Source of the DNA: Gammaproteobacteria bacterium
GTDB taxonomy: Bacteria; Pseudomonadota; Gammaproteobacteria; Steroidobacterales; Woeseiaceae
DNA length: 64,000 nucleotides
Direction of reading: 5' to 3'
NCBI GenBank assembly: GCA_013151645.1
Contig: JAADHU010000028.1
Location: 1-64,000, forward strand
In this document: piece by piece, positions 61,604 through 64,000 of the stretch
Layout of the letters: every line of letters starts with the position of its first letter
How positions within the stretch are numbered: position 1 is the stretch's first letter
The notes under the pieces: generated by a model
Seen by the model: the letters and a program-made list of their open reading frames with translations, nothing else
Database searches by the model: none
Told to the model about the DNA's origin: nothing
Translations under genes and position numbers: made by a program

Positions 61604-62611
61604 ATGAAACACCGTCTACTTCGAATGCCGCTATCGTCTCGCCATCACGCGGGTGTCACACTGGTTGAACTCATGGTATCGCTCGCCATCGGCTCGTTTT
61701 TGATGATTGGCGCGATTCAGATCTACAGTCAAAGTCGCCACGCCTACGTAATCAATGATTCCATAGCGCGCGTCCAGGAAACGGCACAATTCGCTATGGA
61801 CACCATCGAGGCGGATTTGCGCATGGCCAGCAACTACGGCCGCAGCAGCCGTAGCGATACGATAGAAGGACGTTCAGTACCCGGCAACGATAACCCCTAT
61901 AACCTGGTGATTGACGGCGCCTGTGGTGTTACCTGGATCCTCAATTTAACCCAGCCTGTCGAAGGCGATAACAACAACTACGGTCTGTTGTGTGCGGCGA
62001 CCGGTGCTGGTGGTGCCCAGGCGAACTCGGATACGATCACCATGAGACGTGCGACGGTAGCGGCAACGGCATTGCAGCCCGGCCGCCTGCAAATACAATC
62101 GACGCGCCTGCAAGGGCAGATCTTCGATGATGGCGTAAGACCGGCCTCGTTCGGTGCGCCGCCATTGTCGGAAACGCATGACCTGCTGGTGAACTCCTAT
62201 TACGTTGCGGCAAATTCGACCCTGATTCCGGGAGTTCCCACGTTGCGCCGCAAGACGCTTGGCGTGAATGGTGGCGCGCCACAAATAACCGATATTGAAG
62301 TCGCACCCGGTGTCGAAAATATGCAGTTGCAGTTTGGCGTCGACATGAACGGCGACAACAGCGTGGATCGATACGTCAATCCGGGCGATCCGGTGATCGA
62401 TCCCGCCGTTGGCATTGGCGGCGGCTGGGTGCCGACCGCGCGCGTGATGACGGCCAGAATCTGGCTGGTGGTGCGCTCAATCTCGGTAGAAACCGGCATT
62501 GTTGACCTGAAGGACTACGAACCCGGTGACGTCGATCTTGGCGTACCCAACGATCAGTTTCGGCGTCTGATGGTGTCGAAAACAATACTGCTGCGCAACA
62601 CCAGAACGTAG
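61604..62611 (+). CDS. pilW: PilW-type minor pilin
   Basis: Large minor pilin of 335 residues. The prepilin motif is HAGVTLVELMVSLAIGSFLM, with Val at +1 and Glu at +5; the family text VQETAQFAMDTIEADLRMA follows. The C-terminal half includes the typical VENMQLQFGVDMNGDNSVDR. It begins four bases after pilV and forms, with the neighbouring pilins, the tip complex that carries PilY1. Confidence 0.9.
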   Translation: MKHRLLRMPLSSRHHAGVTLVELMVSLAIGSFLMIGAIQIYSQSRHAYVINDSIARVQETAQFAMDTIEADLRMASNYGRSSRSDTIEGRSVPGNDNPYNLVIDGACGVTWILNLTQPVEGDNNNYGLLCAATGAGGAQANSDTITMRRATVAATALQPGRLQIQSTRLQGQIFDDGVRPASFGAPPLSETHDLLVNSYYVAANSTLIPGVPTLRRKTLGVNGGAPQITDIEVAPGVENMQLQFGVDMNGDNSVDRYVNPGDPVIDPAVGIGGGWVPTARVMTARIWLVVRSISVETGIVDLKDYEPGDVDLGVPNDQFRRLMVSKTILLRNTRT

Positions 62612-62634
62612 CAGGAATATAGCAGGGCATAGCG

Positions 62635-63108
62635 ATGAAATATTATTCAGGCAAACGAAACCAGGGTGGCGCGGCGCTTATTGTCGGGCTCATTTTGCTG
62701 GTCGTGATCACTGTACTTGCCATTTCCGGCATGAATACGGCGACGACCGAAATCGCGATGGCGAGAAATGATCAAAGCAATGAGAACGCTTTCCAGGCAG
62801 CCGAGACCGGACTTGAACAAGCATTGGCGCAGGGCAGTTTCAATACGGTCACCCCGGTGACGCTGACGCAGACCATCAACTCCGGTTATGACGAAATCAG
62901 TGTGGATATCACTTTCGAAAGCTCAACGATCGTGCCGGACCGCGCCTTTAGTCTGGGCGTCGGCAGTGGCATTGCGGCTTATCATTTCAATGCGATATCG
63001 ACAGCGGATTCGAAACGAATTGCAGCCGGGCCCGCGACCGATCGTGATGCGTCGGCCGTTCATTCTCAGGCATTTTATAAAATTGGCCCGGAGTCATCGA
63101 CGTTGTAA
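62635..63108 (+). CDS. pilX: PilX-type minor pilin
   Basis: Minor pilin of 157 residues. The N-terminal helix GGAALIVGLILLVVITVLAI is typical for PilX, where the prepilin site before Ala is less conserved, and ATTEIAMARNDQSNENAFQA with AAETGLEQAL is the PilX hallmark. A short variable domain follows. ATG start 23 bases after pilW. It precedes the small exported gene and pilY1. Confidence 0.9.
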   Translation: MKYYSGKRNQGGAALIVGLILLVVITVLAISGMNTATTEIAMARNDQSNENAFQAAETGLEQALAQGSFNTVTPVTLTQTINSGYDEISVDITFESSTIVPDRAFSLGVGSGIAAYHFNAISTADSKRIAAGPATDRDASAVHSQAFYKIGPESSTL

Positions 63109-63147
63109 ATCGATGATGATCCGATTCAGGACTTGGAGAACCAGCAA

Positions 63148-63489
63148 ATGAAAATATTAAGATCTTCGCTTTTCGGCCTGGCGCTTGCCGTCAGTCTGTC
63201 AGCGACAGCGGATATGCGGACGATCGCTGCGGCTTATGAAGTGGCCCTCAGCGACATTCAAATGCCGGCTTCCGAAAACGGTGTTTTGGCCTTCAAACAA
63301 TGTTCGACCTGCGATCTTGAGGTTGTCAGCGTTAACGACCACACGCAATACGTTCTCGATCACGAAGACCTGGAGCTTGCCGATTTTCGCCGCTCTCTTG
63401 CGACAGTACGCGATCGATCAGCCGTCAGCGTCACCGTAAAACACCATTTGGAATCAGACACCATTGTGCGGGTCTCGGTCAGTTTGTAG
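63148..63489 (+). CDS. Small exported protein between pilX and pilY1
   Basis: A 113-residue protein with a signal peptide (MKILRSSLFGLALAVSLSATA) and a mature part holding one CSTC motif and many acidic residues (HEDLELADFRRSLATVRDRS). No prepilin site is seen, so it is not a pilin. The ATG lies nine bases after GGAG. Its place between pilX and pilY1 suggests a periplasmic helper of pilus-tip assembly, but no family is recognised and this is inference. Confidence 0.8.
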   Translation: MKILRSSLFGLALAVSLSATADMRTIAAAYEVALSDIQMPASENGVLAFKQCSTCDLEVVSVNDHTQYVLDHEDLELADFRRSLATVRDRSAVSVTVKHHLESDTIVRVSVSL

Positions 63490-63524
63490 CGATCCGGGAC
63501 GACTTAAGAGAAAGGGATAAGATC

Positions 63525-64000
63525 ATGAAGATCGACACGAACAGAGTCACATGGACGAGCCTTGCCTGCGCATTTACGCTTGTATCGGGTGCGCCGGCCT
63601 GGGCCGACGACACCGAATTACTTTTGGTCACGCCGGCGAGCGCCGCGAATACGTTCGATACCAATATCCTCATGGTTATCGATTCGTCGGGCAGCATGGG
63701 TTCGGACGAAGAGGTCAACCAGCCCTACGACGGCACTACGACTTATCCGACTGGCCCGGGCAGCTGCGATGCCAGCAAAATGTATTGGAGCACGACCGGG
63801 GTTACACCGAATTGTAACGCCGGTAATGACCGCTTCATCGACAAGACGTCGTTTTTGTGTGCCGAGGCAACACGACAGGTCGACGGCATTGGAATCTACA
63901 AAGATTTAATGGTACAGCATCGCGTGGATAATACCGGCGCCGTTCGCTGGGAGAATCTGGAATCGGGAAATATGACCGATATCGTGGAATGCCGGGCTGA
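63525..64000 (+). CDS. pilY1: PilY1-type pilus tip adhesin (C-terminus cut by window edge)
   Basis: The first 158 residues of a large secreted protein. A signal peptide ends near APAWA, followed by ANTFDTNILMVIDSSGSMGS, the start of a von Willebrand A-like domain with the MIDAS pattern DSSGSMG, and cysteine-containing segments such as SCDASKMYW and FLCAEATRQV. This is the normal N-terminus of PilY1, the calcium-regulated tip protein. The beta-propeller part lies beyond the window. It closes the minor pilin operon visible here. Confidence 0.9.
   Translation, partial: MKIDTNRVTWTSLACAFTLVSGAPAWADDTELLLVTPASAANTFDTNILMVIDSSGSMGSDEEVNQPYDGTTTYPTGPGSCDASKMYWSTTGVTPNCNAGNDRFIDKTSFLCAEATRQVDGIGIYKDLMVQHRVDNTGAVRWENLESGNMTDIVECRA

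Overview
The window comes from a moderately GC-rich chromosome of a gammaproteobacterium. Evidence for this is the pspF/pspABC layout with a sigma54-type promoter, an E. coli-type GshA, an rnfABCDGE-nth operon in the enterobacterial order, RNase T, DUF1841, a homodimeric AceE with AceF and Lpd, and a FimT/PilV/PilW/PilX/PilY1 minor pilin operon. There is no rRNA, so the family is not fixed; a free-living marine lineage such as Woeseiaceae or a relative is a guess. No phage, plasmid or complete insertion sequence is visible. Most of the window is core chromosome with small accessory patches.

Layout. 1-3.0 kb: phage-shock module (pspF diverging from pspA, pspB, two pspC-type genes and a PspB-like gene). 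3.0-6.7 kb: a small exported protein, a GGDEF/EAL receptor and a bactofilin, all on the minus strand. 6.8-20.4 kb: gshA, an aminotransferase/sulfotransferase-like pair, two unknown membrane-anchored proteins, a flavoprotein reductase with an SDR, a quinone reductase, an SLC13-type permease with RCK_C modules, an alpha/beta hydrolase and a UvrD-like helicase. 20.4-23.3 kb: an accessory-looking stretch bounded by a 30-bp-arm inverted repeat and a six-unit tandem REPIN-like array; it holds two unknown genes and a class II aldolase family gene. 23.3-30.0 kb: dcd and apbC, then a HEAT-repeat/Ser-Thr kinase followed by two PilT-family ATPases. 30.1-38.3 kb: metG, the complete Rnf complex, nth and DUF1841. 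38.4-40.7 kb: an MNIO (DUF692)/DUF2063/DoxX operon without a visible precursor peptide. 40.8-48.1 kb: an FMN glutamate synthase-like protein, then lpd, aceF and aceE (pyruvate dehydrogenase) on the minus strand. 48.3-55.7 kb: an M17 aminopeptidase, rnt, grxD, a BON lipoprotein, a PuuD-like membrane protein, nadC and a PAS/GGDEF/EAL protein. 56.0-59.7 kb: a DUF4382/DUF5666 lipoprotein, an adenine deaminase-type gene, tRNA-Thr(CGT) and a Fur-family regulator. 59.9-64.0 kb: the minor pilin operon, ending in a truncated pilY1.

How the genes work together. Several loci concern the envelope and surface: Psp membrane stress, c-di-GMP enzymes, bactofilin, and type IV pili at two loci (retraction-type ATPases with a kinase, and minor pilins with PilY1). 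Others handle redox and central metabolism: Rnf, pyruvate dehydrogenase, glutathione synthesis, glutaredoxin and NAD synthesis. The best candidates for less-described biology are the kinase-PilT-PilT module, the precursor-less MNIO operon, the tandem REPIN array with covarying hairpin arms, and the aminotransferase/sulfotransferase pair.
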